DNA from: Ascaris suum
Taxonomy: Eukaryota; Nematoda; Chromadorea; Rhabditida; Ascarididae
Reading direction: 5' to 3'
Length of the DNA: 64,000 nt
NCBI GenBank assembly: GCA_013433145.1
Contig: CM024175.1
Coordinates: 4,758,516-4,822,515 of the forward strand
Shown here one piece after another: positions 25,801-40,200 of the stretch. How positions within the stretch are numbered: the stretch's first letter is position 1; the number at the start of each line of letters is the position of its first letter. The position numbers were made by a program, and so were the translations under genes. The notes under the pieces are model-generated. The model saw only the letters and a list, made by a program, of their open reading frames with translations. It did no database searches and was not told the origin of the DNA.

Positions 25801-28800
25801 AAACTTTCGAACTAAACTATCTGCTATTAAGCGGCAAACGTTTTCACCTTATTCTTTTTCTTGTAGAAAATGATTTCGTCACGTTGCGAGTCAATGAATG
25901 CCTCATTCTCTTTGCATCTCTGGCATGGTTTCGCGTCGATTTTTAGTGCTTCCTTGACGGGTGATTTACGGATGAAATTCGGATTGTTCAGCTGTAAGAA
26001 AACCGTTCAATGATTAGAAAGAGAAATCCCATCGATTTTAAGTGCTGAAACCGAAGAAGAAAACTCTTATCAGAGTGACTGCTTAATTTTTTTCTCTGAG
26101 TCCATCATAACAAGTTCATCATAAAGTTGATGATAAATCCGCTAATCCCACAAACTATCGAATATTAAATAACACTTTGATCTCCTAGACTTATGGCATT
26201 CATTTGGCACGTAGCCATAGCAATAGATCAGGACGAAACTAGCAAACATGACCTTCTTCTACAAATGTTACCAAACGCTGGGTAGATGTGCTGCACCTGT
26301 GAAGTCAAATCCGATGACTTCTTAATGTATCTGTGCATAAGAATGGCGCTTTTGGGTTACTGGAGGAAAGGGCAGCGAATTAATCTAAGGCAAGGAATAG
26401 ATATCTTCATAGAGAAGGAAGAATTGACTAGGGCTATGCTGTGATAACTTCTTTCGAAAATCAGTCGTTTTGCTCAATGTCGAGAAATAGAAGCTAGTAC
26501 ATCATCCTTTTGTTCACGACGAGAAGCTCAAGCTTCTTTCTTTCTTCCTCCACCCTTCTCTCCCTGTACAAGTTATCGGGCAGCGAAGTCTATGATGAGA
26601 ATGAAACACTTCTCCATAAGTTTGTCATCGACTATTCCAACGACTCCTCTTCGTAGTTCTGAGAAGCACAGAAGAAAGAATTCAAAAACTTCAGTTAGTG
26701 ACATTACATTTGCTTATTTCACAGCTCAGAAACTCGTGGATTACCTTGTGAGCTTCGAGTAGTTGATGCACGTTGTTAAGTTCAGAGATCACATTGGCCA
26801 ACTCAGCAATGATTGTTGCGCTGTTATCTTTTGAAAGTGACCGTCGTCTCTCATCCTGCATTCTCAGTCATTAGGTACAGAATGGACGCAACATTGTCGC
26901 CTTTAAAGATTTGTTGAACAAGTCCTCTTTTTTTCTCATAAGGGGAAACCCTACGACTTCTAGGTGAAAAATCTATGGATATTATGCGGTATTTCATTCG
27001 TATGAGCGGAATCGTCAACCTGCGTAAAAAAGAAAAATTGCAGAAATCAGCCAATAAGAAAGCAGAATAGGTCGTTCGGCAGTTCATTATATAGCATTTT
27101 CTGGTAAGAGGTTCGGATAAAACTTACACCCCTGAGTAGATGCCAGATTCCAGTAAAACACACATTCATGGTACCTCTCCTGAAGCCGTCTTCATTCATT
27201 CTACAGTTTGAGATGTGCCCCCAAAGAGTTTCATCGGGCATAGGAGTTTAACAGATATTGTCGCTCTCATTATGCACATATGCGCCATTCACTTCGTTTG
27301 CAAATAATCACTACTCCATAAAGCAGGCATCAGATTTGCAACGCAAGGAAGGACGAAAGCCAATTGGAAATAGATACCTTTTGCGCGTTATCGATTTTCT
27401 CGATTTGTTTGCATATACGATTGGTTTGCGTTTCCACTGACGCTAACACTTCGCAGCATTGTTCAATCTGTAAGATGACATATACGTGGAATGCGATCGA
27501 TCCAGGGTGTAACTAGTGGAGAAAAGAGAGAGGACATGGCGAAAAGCGAATAGGCAACTGCACAATTTGAGACCTATCTTATGTTACCCAGTACCTTTCT
27601 AGAGTCAAACCATAGCGTTTTATCCAGTTCACTATTCCGATGATCTTAACAGTTGGTCAACAAAGGCCACTTGAATGCTTTTGAGGTTTCTTTGCAAATA
27701 ATATCTAGCGCATTCTATCGGACGAACGAAACAGCGACCCTAATTACAACAGTAGGCGAAATAATAGGCGTGGATAAACAAGAACGGATACCTCATCGGT
27801 TGTTGCAGTACCTCCTTGAACTTCGATAAGCGTTGCTTTAGCCCTCTCTTCGCTGAGTTCTCTTTCCAGTTCTTCGCACTTCTTTTTTAACGCGTCCTGC
27901 ATCAGAGAACTCAAAAATGATGTAAATTTTTCGAAATTAAATCTGTTCAAGTAGACTGCAAATAAGAACTCCCTCATCCAGCCGGGCTAACCAGCCGCTT
28001 TCATAAGTTAGAAAGAATAATGATTACGCCGACTAGTGCCCTGCGTTTCAATAGTCGAGTCGTTTCGAGTAAACGCCCAAATGAAAATACGCCTCTTATG
28101 CAGCTCCGCCGTTGCACAGTAAGCAGTTGCCTGCTATAAAACGCATCTAGTTTTTCATCTTTACACGCCTAGCAGTTCTCATTCTGTTAGTAACCTCGGC
28201 AATACCTGAGTCTTAACTGTGAGATATACATGTGAATATGCGTACAGTTATGATGTAGCCAACGTGTGACTTGCAAGTGCACGTTATAAAAGCGAATAAG
28301 GCTGAATGATAAAACATCGACAAAGAAATTCTTCCTAGAGCAGTTCAAAGAATTTGTCGCAAACGTATGGTACGCCTGAGATGAATCATATCTGAGATGA
28401 ATCAAAGCGTTATAACGAGTCGTGCTCCATTTTGTACGAGTATGTTACGACATACAGTGGAGAGTGATACAGATAGGTGAAACAGTCGACTATATCCTCC
28501 CTATCGCTCGTTATGGGGCGCAGCCAACTCTCGCGCATATTCTAGAGAGTCGTTTCGATATTTTAAGTCCCTCGAAATCATGAACCTCCAAAAGAAGTCG
28601 AAGTCTCCTTAAAATTCGAGTGCCCCCGTGAAATGAAAAGTCGCCGAACTTCAGTGGACCGCAAAGATGAACAGCGCTATTGCTGAGGACATGAGTTCAG
28701 GCGGATGAAGGTGTTCAAGAGCGAACCCCTAGCTTATCCTGGTTTCATTGAACAATCCACTTTGGTGGAATCGTATACGGGCACAGCAAAGTAGACAGCG

Positions 28801-31249
28801 CTTGTGTGTGCGGCATGAGACAGGGTTTGAAATCTGGGAGATGAGAAATGAGTTTTTTTCAGCTTCGAGTTTTGCAAACACTCATGACCGAACTTGTGAG
28901 CATCAGTCGGCACCAAGAAAGCCAAAACATTTCCACACTGCGAATATCAAATGTCCTCATTGCTGTAAGAATAACGAGAGAGGGATCAAACGCAAGCCCC
29001 ATCTGCAACAAAAAATGGATGTATGCTTACCAAATATGCGACTTCATCGATCGCCTCTACGGCGATACTTCGGTGGAAACTGTCGTAGCGCTCATTGGCA
29101 AGGGCTAACTGACTATTGAGGGTTTCCACCTAAAAGAGCATCCCGTTACCTCAATAGCCTTTACTTGACATAACTAGGTGCAGACAATTGAAAAAAAGCG
29201 CGAAGAAGTAAAAAGGAATATTCAAAACTTTCATCTTCTCTTACAAAACGTATCAGCATACCTCTATAAAAATATAAGATTTTGAGTCCTTCGAACACAC
29301 TAAGCAAAAGCTACAAATTAGGAGAGAGGACCCGGAGTCGATATTTGTTTTGTGGGCTGATTATCGACAGAAGTGTAGAGCTCAATTTAGCAACGTATCG
29401 ATATGCACAGGTATGGTTTAACAACACAGTAAGTACAACAAAACAAAGAATTAAACCCTGTAATTAGTACTGCAAAGTGAGAACCTCATCAGTACTTATT
29501 ACGTACTAGGAAGAGGAATTAGAATGATCAGGGTTCATTCTCAACCTCACATCGTATTGTGCAGTGTTTTGGATCATTTGATGATGAGGTATGCCAAATG
29601 CTCAACTATCATCGTTGTGCACTATGCTACTTGTGAAGAATAAAGTAAACTAAATGCAAACAGTGGTAGGATCTGTCTCTATCCACTATCCCCTAGGTGC
29701 GTGTAAGTGCTCTGACTGTGCCGATGGGCTGCGATCGCGCAACATATATCGGTCGGCCGCGAATCGCAGACCACGAATAGAAGGCCCAGGTGGTTCATTC
29801 TGATCAGCCGGATCATCCGACGGGTTTGATTACCTATATGCGAAATCATCGATGCTTCTGATTCCCTGCTGGACGATCTTTGTGTGCTCTAGTATGCTCG
29901 TGTCTATCAATAACAGTAGTTTGTCCCTGTGGAGGTGAAACTGCTCTCTCCCAGAAAGACAATATGAAGGACTTTTGTCCACATGGAACGAGAGGCCAAT
30001 TATCCCCACGAACCAAAGCCGTCAAGCATTGCGGATCGGCTTCCTTGAGTGTTCTTCGCCAGCATAGCACACGTGCACACCTACTTAGGACGTCAATAGA
30101 GTGCTCAGAATTCCAAAAGATGACGAACCCTGGAAGCCAGTGCGACCAACTTCTGGTTGTCGGACTGCAACATCAGTTTCTTGAGCTCCAGGAGTTCGTT
30201 TTCCATTATTTTCACATGCTCCTTCTCTATCCTTAGCTCGGTTTGCGCTGCAACCACAAATTTGTAAATCCAGGTGACATTACGTTATGGGTAAAATTTT
30301 GGCGAATCCCAGCTCCTTTTAAAGCGAAACACCTCATCGTCACGTGTTGGCTCTCATATTTTATTCTTTCACTAGCTCCCGTATTATGAAGTACCAGCAA
30401 CACGATAGAGTAAATCTGTTAATTTGTCCCTCTCTGATTTGACAACAGCACACAGTAATGACAGTTACTGTATTTGTTGCTGTCTTGAAAGCAACGAAAA
30501 ATTGGCGCAGGAATTGAATATAACTTTTACCACAGTGACAAGACCATAAACAGGTTGAGAAGTAAATAAACAATTTGCATCGAAAAATAAATCAACAGGC
30601 GTACTGGCGTGCATGAATTCTGTTTGACTACCGGTTTCGTCGTTAAGCGGTGAAAGTGTTTCGCTTTGACGTTTCAGCTGTAGGCTCAACTCCATATTTT
30701 TACGCTCGAGCTCAGTGATTTTTGCTATCATATCTCCCGCATCTCGTTGCATCTCTGCTGACACATCAAAACGAGTGAACTGAAATAGGCAATTTTTATA
30801 TTTTTCAGCAACGCATTCTTTATTTATGGCTGTTATTTAGGATTAATAGAAAAATGGGCATCAGTGGGAAGTGGCATCAGAAGCCAGCGACTTTCCTTGA
30901 CAGCGTGCGATAGTCATAAAACACTGAGATCAAGGAACACCCCCATTTCGCTAGCAGATCTTTTGCAACAAATAACAACCTGCTAGAGTACTTCATCGCT
31001 CATACGGAAATGCAGAAACTACTGCGAATGAGACTGCGGAGATATTAACAGATGCGATAGAGAAGCAAAAACGCCAAAGAAGCAAGCACAACATGTGCAT
31101 TTTGCAACCCCTTTTCACAAAGAGTCGAAAAGCAATGGTATGCCGCTGCTCCTGTTTTGACCACAGTCAATCGTTGGGACAAGAATTTGCACAAACACGG
31201 TTGCGTTTTCCGCTTTCACTTTCGTTTTCCTTCGGAAGAGGCAGGAGGG

Positions 31250-31280
<31 letters not shown>

Positions 31281-34200
31281 AGCACTTTGGTCCTACAAAT
31301 TATAACAGAAACTGCACCTTCGGCTTAGGATGAACCCAACAATCCATGAACTGGCCGCCCAAAAAAATGGTGTCACGACTGCCCGTGTAGTCAACGTAAG
31401 AATCGAAGAGGTCTCTGCGTGGAAAGAGGAAAACTTGAGGTTTTAGACGCGCAAACATAATATATTCTTGTTGGCGCTTGGGTGCGCTGCTCTCTAAAAT
31501 CGTTTTCACCAAAAATTCTTGGCTGATTATATGCCGACTACGAAGGTTTGAACTCAAGTGAGCCGCGATTGCGCTTAAATATCTTTTTATTGGGTAGTTC
31601 TTACATTCGTTTGTTTCCTTCCCCATGTTCCCCTTCAGTTTAATTCAGCTCTATGCCTCGAACTCCTCTCTATTCACTGAATAAACATCGATGAATAAAA
31701 GTTGCTTCAAACATTACGCCCATAAGTTGCAGAACGTGGATACTGCGTATCAACAAGAAAGACAAACCTTATTTCCACCAGCACCTTCGGGTCCTTCTCG
31801 GAAGAATTTCTTTGAATCCATCTCCATCTCCAAGATCCTGCAAGGCCATTTAAGTTTCATTCATGAAAAAAATGAAAAACAAATACAGAAAAGTCTTGAA
31901 CAGAAGGCTTCCTTGAGGGCGAGCAAGAGCACGAATAAGAATGAGACCAGTGATCGAGGCATGTTCGATCCGCCGTCAGGGTTGCATATTACTCCACGTA
32001 GATTGTGAAGATAGCTAGAATTGCGCACCACGCGTAGTTCCTCTGCGACCCAAGAAGAGAGAAAGGGGAGGGAGGGGGGACGGGGGAAGTGAGAAGGACA
32101 AGGAAGTCGAGAAAGCAAGTAGTCGGCCCATTTGAGCACCATGGGCTGAAGTAATGGAATATATCCTTCCGAAATTAGTGAAGAAAATTGCATTCAGCTA
32201 TAGCTTATGGGTTGCAAAGATAAGGGTCACATTGGAAGCACAAGGTAAGTGGCACACTGTGTCGCATTCGACGGGGAGAAAACCTTGTAGAGATTGGAAG
32301 GCCTAATGCAAATTCAAGTTTGTAGTAAACAGCAACTCAAACCAGCGATGCCAATTACTCCTATTTTGGCTTGCCAAACAGTTTTTGTTCAAGGCATGGT
32401 TTCGCATTTTCGCTTTCATCGCATATACAGAAGAGATGGTTCCACCCAAATTTGCTTCACTTACCCTTCTTAATATCTAATATTGTTATCATCCTAAGAT
32501 CGGATCGCTCTCATGAGTTGCCCACCATTTTCACTTTCTGTTTCATTTTTGTCCAGACTGTAAAACAAAAATGAAACTGTCCAAAATGTTAGCCATTCCT
32601 TCCTGTCATATTCTTCGCCCTTATATTGACTAACGAGGTATTCCTATGAAGATACAAAGTTGCCACACCCCCCTCTCCCTACTCTTCACCGAAAAGTTCG
32701 TCTCGCCCATACTGAGTCAACTTTGAATGCATAACTGAATGACTGGCGATAGTATTTCGACACATCATGGATGCATAAACAAATTTAATGAAGGAGTTAT
32801 TGATTCACTTCTTGGCAAGGTGAACATTTTTCTTTTCGAGTCGATCGACTTTTGTTGAGAGATGTTCCACTTCGTGCTCGGCTAGTTCCAGTTGAATCTG
32901 AGCGTGGCCTTCGCTAAAAACACAACTTTTTAGAGCGTAAAAAACAACGGCATAAAAGCAACATGGAGATGACAGGAACAGACATAACAGTGTTACGAAC
33001 ATCTCAACATTACAGCACTGACAGCTTGTGGTTGGCGGTGTGTTTACATTATGCGAACATTTTTGCCTCTTTCATTCATGTGAAAGAATGACGACTTCAT
33101 TCGACAAAATGTCAGCTGAAACTTTTTCTTCTTAGCCTCGTTTTTCTTTTATGCAGCATATGAAATTGGCGAGTTTTTTTTTGCGCCCCACGCTCGTTTC
33201 GTTCACTTGTTACCACCCAGTTCAGCAGAATTAAAAATCCACTTGCTAAACCTAAGGATAGAACTTCATCAGAGACATATGGTCAAATTCAAACAAAACC
33301 CCACTCCTGTGAGGCTCAGTAGCCTTAGTTATAGCAAAACAAACACGCAACTACCGCACTACCCAACATCTTTCAGTGAATTGCTGAATGGGAAAAGGAC
33401 GTTGCATACTAGCGACGATCGAGAATGACGAAACTTTTGCATTAGTGTTGCAAATTTGGCAATTGTGCAACCACCGATAAGGTATTATTATAGTAGGATC
33501 AGTGATATAAACTGTTTTGTTTCAAAGCACGGATGCGCTAAATGCGTTATCAAGAGTGGTTCCATAGTTGCTCGCAAAAAACACCGTGGTACTTAGATGG
33601 AAATCAAAGAAGTCCGAAGTGTGAGGTCATGCAGTCGGTGCGGTTAGAATGCAATCAAACAACGTAAAGGCGTACTTGTGAATCCACTGACCTGACAGAG
33701 CGAACCATCGGAGGTCGTTTCGCGCTGGTCATTCGTGTCAATTTTCTCACCAGCTCTTCGTTCTCGTTTTCAGCGTCCTGAATTCAATATGTCCTTTTAT
33801 CCTATGGGCTATAATAAAGTGTGACTTATTTGAAAGCAACAACGCTCATGCATTAGCGTCGCATTAAACTGCTTTTGTTTGAATTCTCAGAAAAGGCTGC
33901 AAAATTCAAGGATCTCATTTACAGTTAATGCCTGTCGACAGCAAAATCCTTGCAAGGCTCATTCTACTCTGCAAATCCCCCCCCCTCACCTGATTATAAC
34001 TATTATCGCTTGATCGTTAAATCTTAATGAGCGGCCTCGAAAACCATCCAGGGATCACCAGAAACCATTCGCCGCTGACTTCGAGGCACCCGCATTTCGG
34101 TAGGTTCCGAAATTCGAGATCCTTCACCCATCTCTGCGCAACCTTCGGATGTCAATCAATGGCTCAGAAGTCTAAGGAGCCGAATGTGAACACTAATGAG

Positions 34201-37200
34201 GACCACCGGACATCAGGGGACACTTAACGTCAGGGCGGAATCGGAAACATAACTCAGAGGGTTGCCACCGTTGCAACAGAAACCTTGGAATTTTCCCGCT
34301 ACTGCAGATTGCTTCCACCTAGTGCAGCAAAATCCAAACTGTCCGCTTCCATCGTTACGCAGCAAAATCTAAGAAATTATTGCTGATATCTCAATACTTG
34401 TTTTAATTAGAATACTGGCACCTTCATACGATCTCCCCTTATTCGGATACTTTTAAATGCTCCCTGATGACACCTCTCATCCATTCTTCGATCCTTAAGG
34501 CTACCGGTTACCGCTTTTTTGGGAGCTTTGGACGCTAATACCCAGTTCTTCATTCAGTTCAGAAACTTTGAACACGTTTGATTGCAAATGAGTGCGAGAA
34601 CGGAGGATTACTCATTTGCAATGCACTTCCTCTTCCTGTCCAAAATGCAGTCATAGCAGCCCTTTGCATGGGCAAAGTGCAAGCAACGGGCAAAAAAGAG
34701 TGGATGAAATCACCATATTAATGCAATGGGGATATTGTGAAGTGTGGGCGGTGCCCACCAAATTGCATTATGAACATCGAGAGCGAGTCAGTCAAGAAAT
34801 ATTCAAGACAGCGAAAGCTCGTGATGCTGCGATATTATTGCCTGATCTTCCTATAAACTACTCAAGCTGGCATTACTTTCCCACTTGCGAAATTACGTGT
34901 TTCTTTTGTAACCAGTTCACGGGGAGAAGAGATTATCCACAACAAATCCAATACTTCGACGAACCTGCAGCCGCAGCTGCGTCCTTTTCAGATCTTCTTC
35001 GGCGAACTTCAACTGATCTCTGAGATCGGCTTCCCGCTCAAGAATATCGCGCATCTCTTTTCCGATGTCGGCATCGTTAAGTGAAATCGGCAGGTCAGAA
35101 CCGATTCTTTTCTAAAACGCTTTTTTAAACTCCAAAACAACGTTCACAAGAGAAGCTACGTACAGTTTGAAGTTGTCATGATATGGTCTCAAAGAAAACC
35201 CCACTACGAGCGTTTAAATTTCGAAAACCAATAAAGGACTTTCATTGGCTCTTGCTCACCTGTAACTCGCGCTGTAGAATCACATCCCGTTTCACACTGT
35301 GCTAAAAATGACCAATGCTGTAGTTGTGGAACAAATGAGAAACCAGGAAAGATCAGACGGCACTAAAATCGGGAGCATTTTTAGGACAGGTGCCGTCAAA
35401 GTCCCACTGTCAATCGTTCGAATAAATGCAAATGAAAGAAGTCTGGTGGAGAAAAACTAACCGCTTGTTGTTCAGCTTTGTTTCTTGCTTCCCTCCATTT
35501 GGTTTGTGTTTGAAGTTCGCGACATTTCTCTTTCAGATAGAACACTTCGTCCTAAAATAGCGTATGCTTCTTATAAAGCGATTTTTTGCGAGCAGTGCAA
35601 TCACTTGCAAGTTTAATGGTTAGAAAATTGAGGTACTCTAGGGAACTTTGGTCTATATCAATAGCATATGGTTCTACTCAGCAGTAGCATCCGTTCTGTT
35701 AGGGAATGCTGTCACCATTCTCATCAGATACATTGGAATGCCGTTTGCTTTTTGTCATGGACCAATTCGGTCGCTCGCTTTCAGTTGGCTCTTCATCACT
35801 CTTTAATCTTCAGGCGGAATAAGACACAGTTGGAGAGGAAACAGGATGCGAGCCGGGTAAATTTGTCACGTATTCCAAAGAGCAGCCTGCAGAGATGGAT
35901 AGAATTGGCGCAAATAAATCTCGGCAACTGATCGAGAGGCACTGAGTAATTAAATGTTGTCTCATTTCTTTTCTACTCCGTGAAAAGCGATCCTTTTGCA
36001 GGTCGAAATGTTTCATCCTTGGTCTAAGCGAGCGAACTTTGGTTTTTTGCAAACAACTACAACTAGCGAACAACAACAAGTTAGCAAATTTCCAGTAAAG
36101 GTTTCTCCCGCAGCTGTGGTTTTGATATGCGAGATATCTAAGGTGGTTGCATTTCGCTGATATCAGAGCTAAGAAATATGCTGGAAAGCAATTTTATACA
36201 AGTTTGTGCAAGCTAGCTCGTACACCGAGTGCTATGCTTGCAGTTTCAAAAAACATAAGCGTATCCGTATCTGGTGGAGGAAATCAGTCCCATTGCATTT
36301 CATATCATCATTATCGCCCACAATATGACATGAACATGGAACAATAATGAAGACTGTTCCGAAGGTCTCTTACTTCAAGTTTGTAACGCTTCTCTTCAGC
36401 GGCCTCGAGTTCATTATGTAACCTTACGGACACTTCTTTCGCAATGCGAAGTTCGGATTCAAGCTCCTTGATACGCACTGGATCCGTCTGCTTGCACGAT
36501 CCTCCGGGTGTTGGGCTCTGTTTCCCTGCTGATGCTTGAAGGAGATCCTAAAACTCAATGATGCGAAGCACTATGTGGCCACAAACGGCTACAGAATGCT
36601 GCAATGACTTTTGCTACCGTGGACCATCTAGCAGAATTTTTGCGACCGAGAAGTAGAATAGAGTGATTGCCGGTTACTGTAACTTTAGCTTACGCCTCTA
36701 CAATCATCTGGAATCCTACCCGAAGTCCCACCATGTTTAGTAAGAGAGAAATGGAAAGACTGGCTCACCCTAACTTTTGCTTCAAGGTGCTGTTTTTCGG
36801 TCTCAAGTTGGTCTCTAACTCTTTCGGATTTCCGCAATTTAAACTGCAGTATACGGCAGTTCTTCGCATTCTGTTCCAATTCTCTCTGCAGTTCTCGAAA
36901 CTCTTCGATTTCTTCCTCACGGTATTGATCCTGAAATGTGATATCGCTATCATTGTAAATATCTTGAAATCCGACTGAATCATGTGGAAATTTTGCAGTT
37001 CGCTTCAACAACTCATTTTGATTAAATGTCCTTTAGAAACAATAGCTGAGAAAAAACGTGCACTGGTCATGCAGATATATTCTTCTTAAGATTGCAGATA
37101 TAAATGATGGGACTCGAGTTTCAGCAACAACGATCCTTACATTCGTTTTCATACCTCAACCACCAGTTCTACCTCTCACTGTTGGAGGAACCGTGTCTGT

Positions 37201-40200
37201 CCTGTCCAACCAGCCGTGTGGGATCGAATTTTTCTACCTACAGTGCGATTACGACCGGAAGATGAATAAGTTCTGGGCAACAACTTGGTGACGGCCTTTC
37301 GAAAGTTTCCTCCACTCGATGCATGGCATACGCTTCGTTCATGTGGCATTGCTGATGAAACAATAAGTTGCAGTGGTCACGCATAGTAAGAGATTTGCTT
37401 GAGCTTGGAAATATGGGACGACAGCCTCCGTACCACTGCCAACATTTATGAAGATCAAAAAGGAGTCCACTATGAAAGTCCGGTAGCTCAACGGCAAAGT
37501 TACCTGCATTTCCTCGATTTCTTGTTGAAGATCTTTCACATCTGCCTTCAACGCTTCGTTTTCCTCCATGAGTTCCTCGCATAACGACTCCGTCGCTTTT
37601 AGTTTCTCAGCTATTTTGCTAACCTCGGATCCTTCCTAGAACAGCACCATATCTCATTTGTGAAAGCCGCTTCAAACAGTGCAATATAATTTGGAAGCAC
37701 TCACGTTCTTTACTCGTCTTTCTTTACGAAATAACAGAATCGCACTTCATGTCCTACAGCAGGATCACCTAGTGTGCTGTGGGAGAGGAGCATTAAGAAA
37801 CAGGTAACGAAATTAGTTAAACACCAAAGATTTGGGCTCGTAGAAGAATAATACAGAATGCAAAATGCGCTAAACACGCGGAGGGTGGTCAGATGAGTGT
37901 GACTTATAGGAGAGCTCACGTGCAGGTATTTCACCACGTCCTGTGCACATATCGATCTCCTTTCTCTCACTCTACTTGTGAAGTATAGATTCATAAGGAA
38001 GACGATTTACGATTTATTTGGAAGCAATGAGAATCAAACAGAGATAAATTGTTGACTAGAAGTAGTTGAAAACAGAAAAGCTTACAGTTTCGGATGAGAC
38101 TGTTTCGCGAGGCGAATGTGCAAAGACATTCATCAGAAGATTTTTCGTCACTTTTCATCACCTTCGTGTCTGTCCCACTGGGCACCATGATATGTTATAT
38201 TCCTTATCTCCCTTCATTGAGTCATACTCATTTGGCATACATACTAACTTAAAGGTTTGTTGTTGAATCTAATATCAGTGGAAATTCCCTCATACCGACT
38301 GGAGACATTAGCGTTATGTAGACTAACACTTGAAAGGAGCGAACCAGCTATTTCCTGTGGGATCGTCTGACTGAAAAGCTTTGTACTCGAATAAACATTG
38401 AACGCCCCACTCCTTTTGGTTGTCCAAAATAAAGTACATGATCCTAACTTGGAACTTTATTACCACACACCTGCAATTCACGAAGTTCGCACTTGAGCAC
38501 GGTGTTCTCATCGCGATAGTCTTGAATGCAGTTTTCGGCCTCAGTTAACCTCTCTTCGAGCAGTTCAATTAAACTTTCTTCACCTTCATTCGCGGTTTTC
38601 TCCCTAAAATACGGTCACTTCAACATTCACTTTGATTAGAGAGAGCAAATAGAGTGAAAGGCAGAGCCGTAGTGCAGTCTTTCATTCGCGTAGCTAGGTA
38701 TGGTTCCTTCGTTTACGAATAATCTCTAGGTGATCACATGTAACGAACAGCTGTCCTTCTTTGCTGCCTTTCTAATAATTGACGGTTATGAAATGTGAGA
38801 AGACAGCAGGAACGAAAGTGAAGCACTTCACATGGCTACTTTTTGGCAACGTGCTTTGATTTCGCAGGCGAATTTCTAAGAACAGAAAGACAGCTTCCCC
38901 AACTTGTGAAATGCACCTCTTACCTCCTCTGCGTCCAGTTTTCCCTTTCTTGTTTTAGTTTTGCGACTTCCTCTTTTAGACGAGCGATCTCGCTTGTCAT
39001 AATGGACGTATCGGTCTGTAAACAACACAAATTTAATGCTAAAGACCTCAGAGCATCCAGTTTCAGCGTTGTTGAGAGAACAAATAACATAGCCAGTCGG
39101 ACATTTCTCGAGAGAAGAGGTATGGAGGAAAGAAACGGCGGCTTTAGCATGCACAAAAATATCTCAACATCGAGGAAAGTTCCTAGCTCTGGAGTAATCG
39201 AATTAGTGCCGCTGGCTAAATCTGGGAAGGAAAACCTTCACAGCTTCGCAGCTTTTGACACATACGTGCTCGTGCCGGAACTGCTCAATTTAGCCAATGG
39301 CAAAATTATTTAACTGATAGAAGAGGGAGTAGAATTCAAATTAGCAGATTAGAAATGGTTGAAGTAACAGAACTTCTGTGAGAATTGCATTTGTTTTCTT
39401 TATTACCTCTTTCCTGCACCAGTTTGAATATCGTGGCGACAGAAAGCGTCCTATCGTCTTACCGTTCTGCTGTATTCAACCTGCTCTAACTGACGGCTTG
39501 AAAGTTTGCCGCTTCACATATCCCACAGATGCGAGGGAATGAGCGAGCGGGAGTCTGATCCACAGCAGCAATCACACGTCCCCGATTACATCGTATCCAG
39601 CTCACAAATAGCTAAATCGTGACGACTGACAAGTTCCGCATCTTCGATCCTCTATACAAAAGCGGAAGAAGAGGAGGGCGAGTGATGGAAACTCCACTCA
39701 CAGTAGCTGTTCTATACGACAGGTTTTGATCGATTCATTTCATTAAGTATGCTTAAATAGGTGATTCATATCTCTTCCCTTTCATTCTGTATCCAGGATC
39801 GATGGCAGAAAACATCAATAGCGCAGTCTCTTGACCGTATTTTTCATATTCGTCAGTGAAAACTGTATTTCTCCTCGCTTCTTTGTTCCAACGACTTCAG
39901 GCAAGTTGAAAACCTGATATATAGGCTATATGCACTGGGTAGTTCCGAAGGGGCTTCATAAAACAAAAATTTTTACATGCTTAAGTTGCGTCGTTGAAGA
40001 CGAATTCAGCACTCACACTATTGAAGACATGGCACAACGAAAGAGCTAAGAAAGCAGGGGATAGACAGATGCACGCATTCGCACAGGAGGCATAATGACC
40101 CATCTCTAATGAGTCAAGTTGGTGATATTAGCGTAGCCTTCTATAGGACCTTATACATACTGATTGCCTTGACACTATTGTATTGTCGCATGGGCATGCA

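Noticed and set aside
34592..35023. 143-codon plus-strand frame
   Set aside because: Overlaps exon 11 in antisense; no splice or motif support.
38843..39313. 156-codon plus-strand frame
   Set aside because: Antisense to coiled-coil exon 4, whose codon composition removes stops on the other strand.
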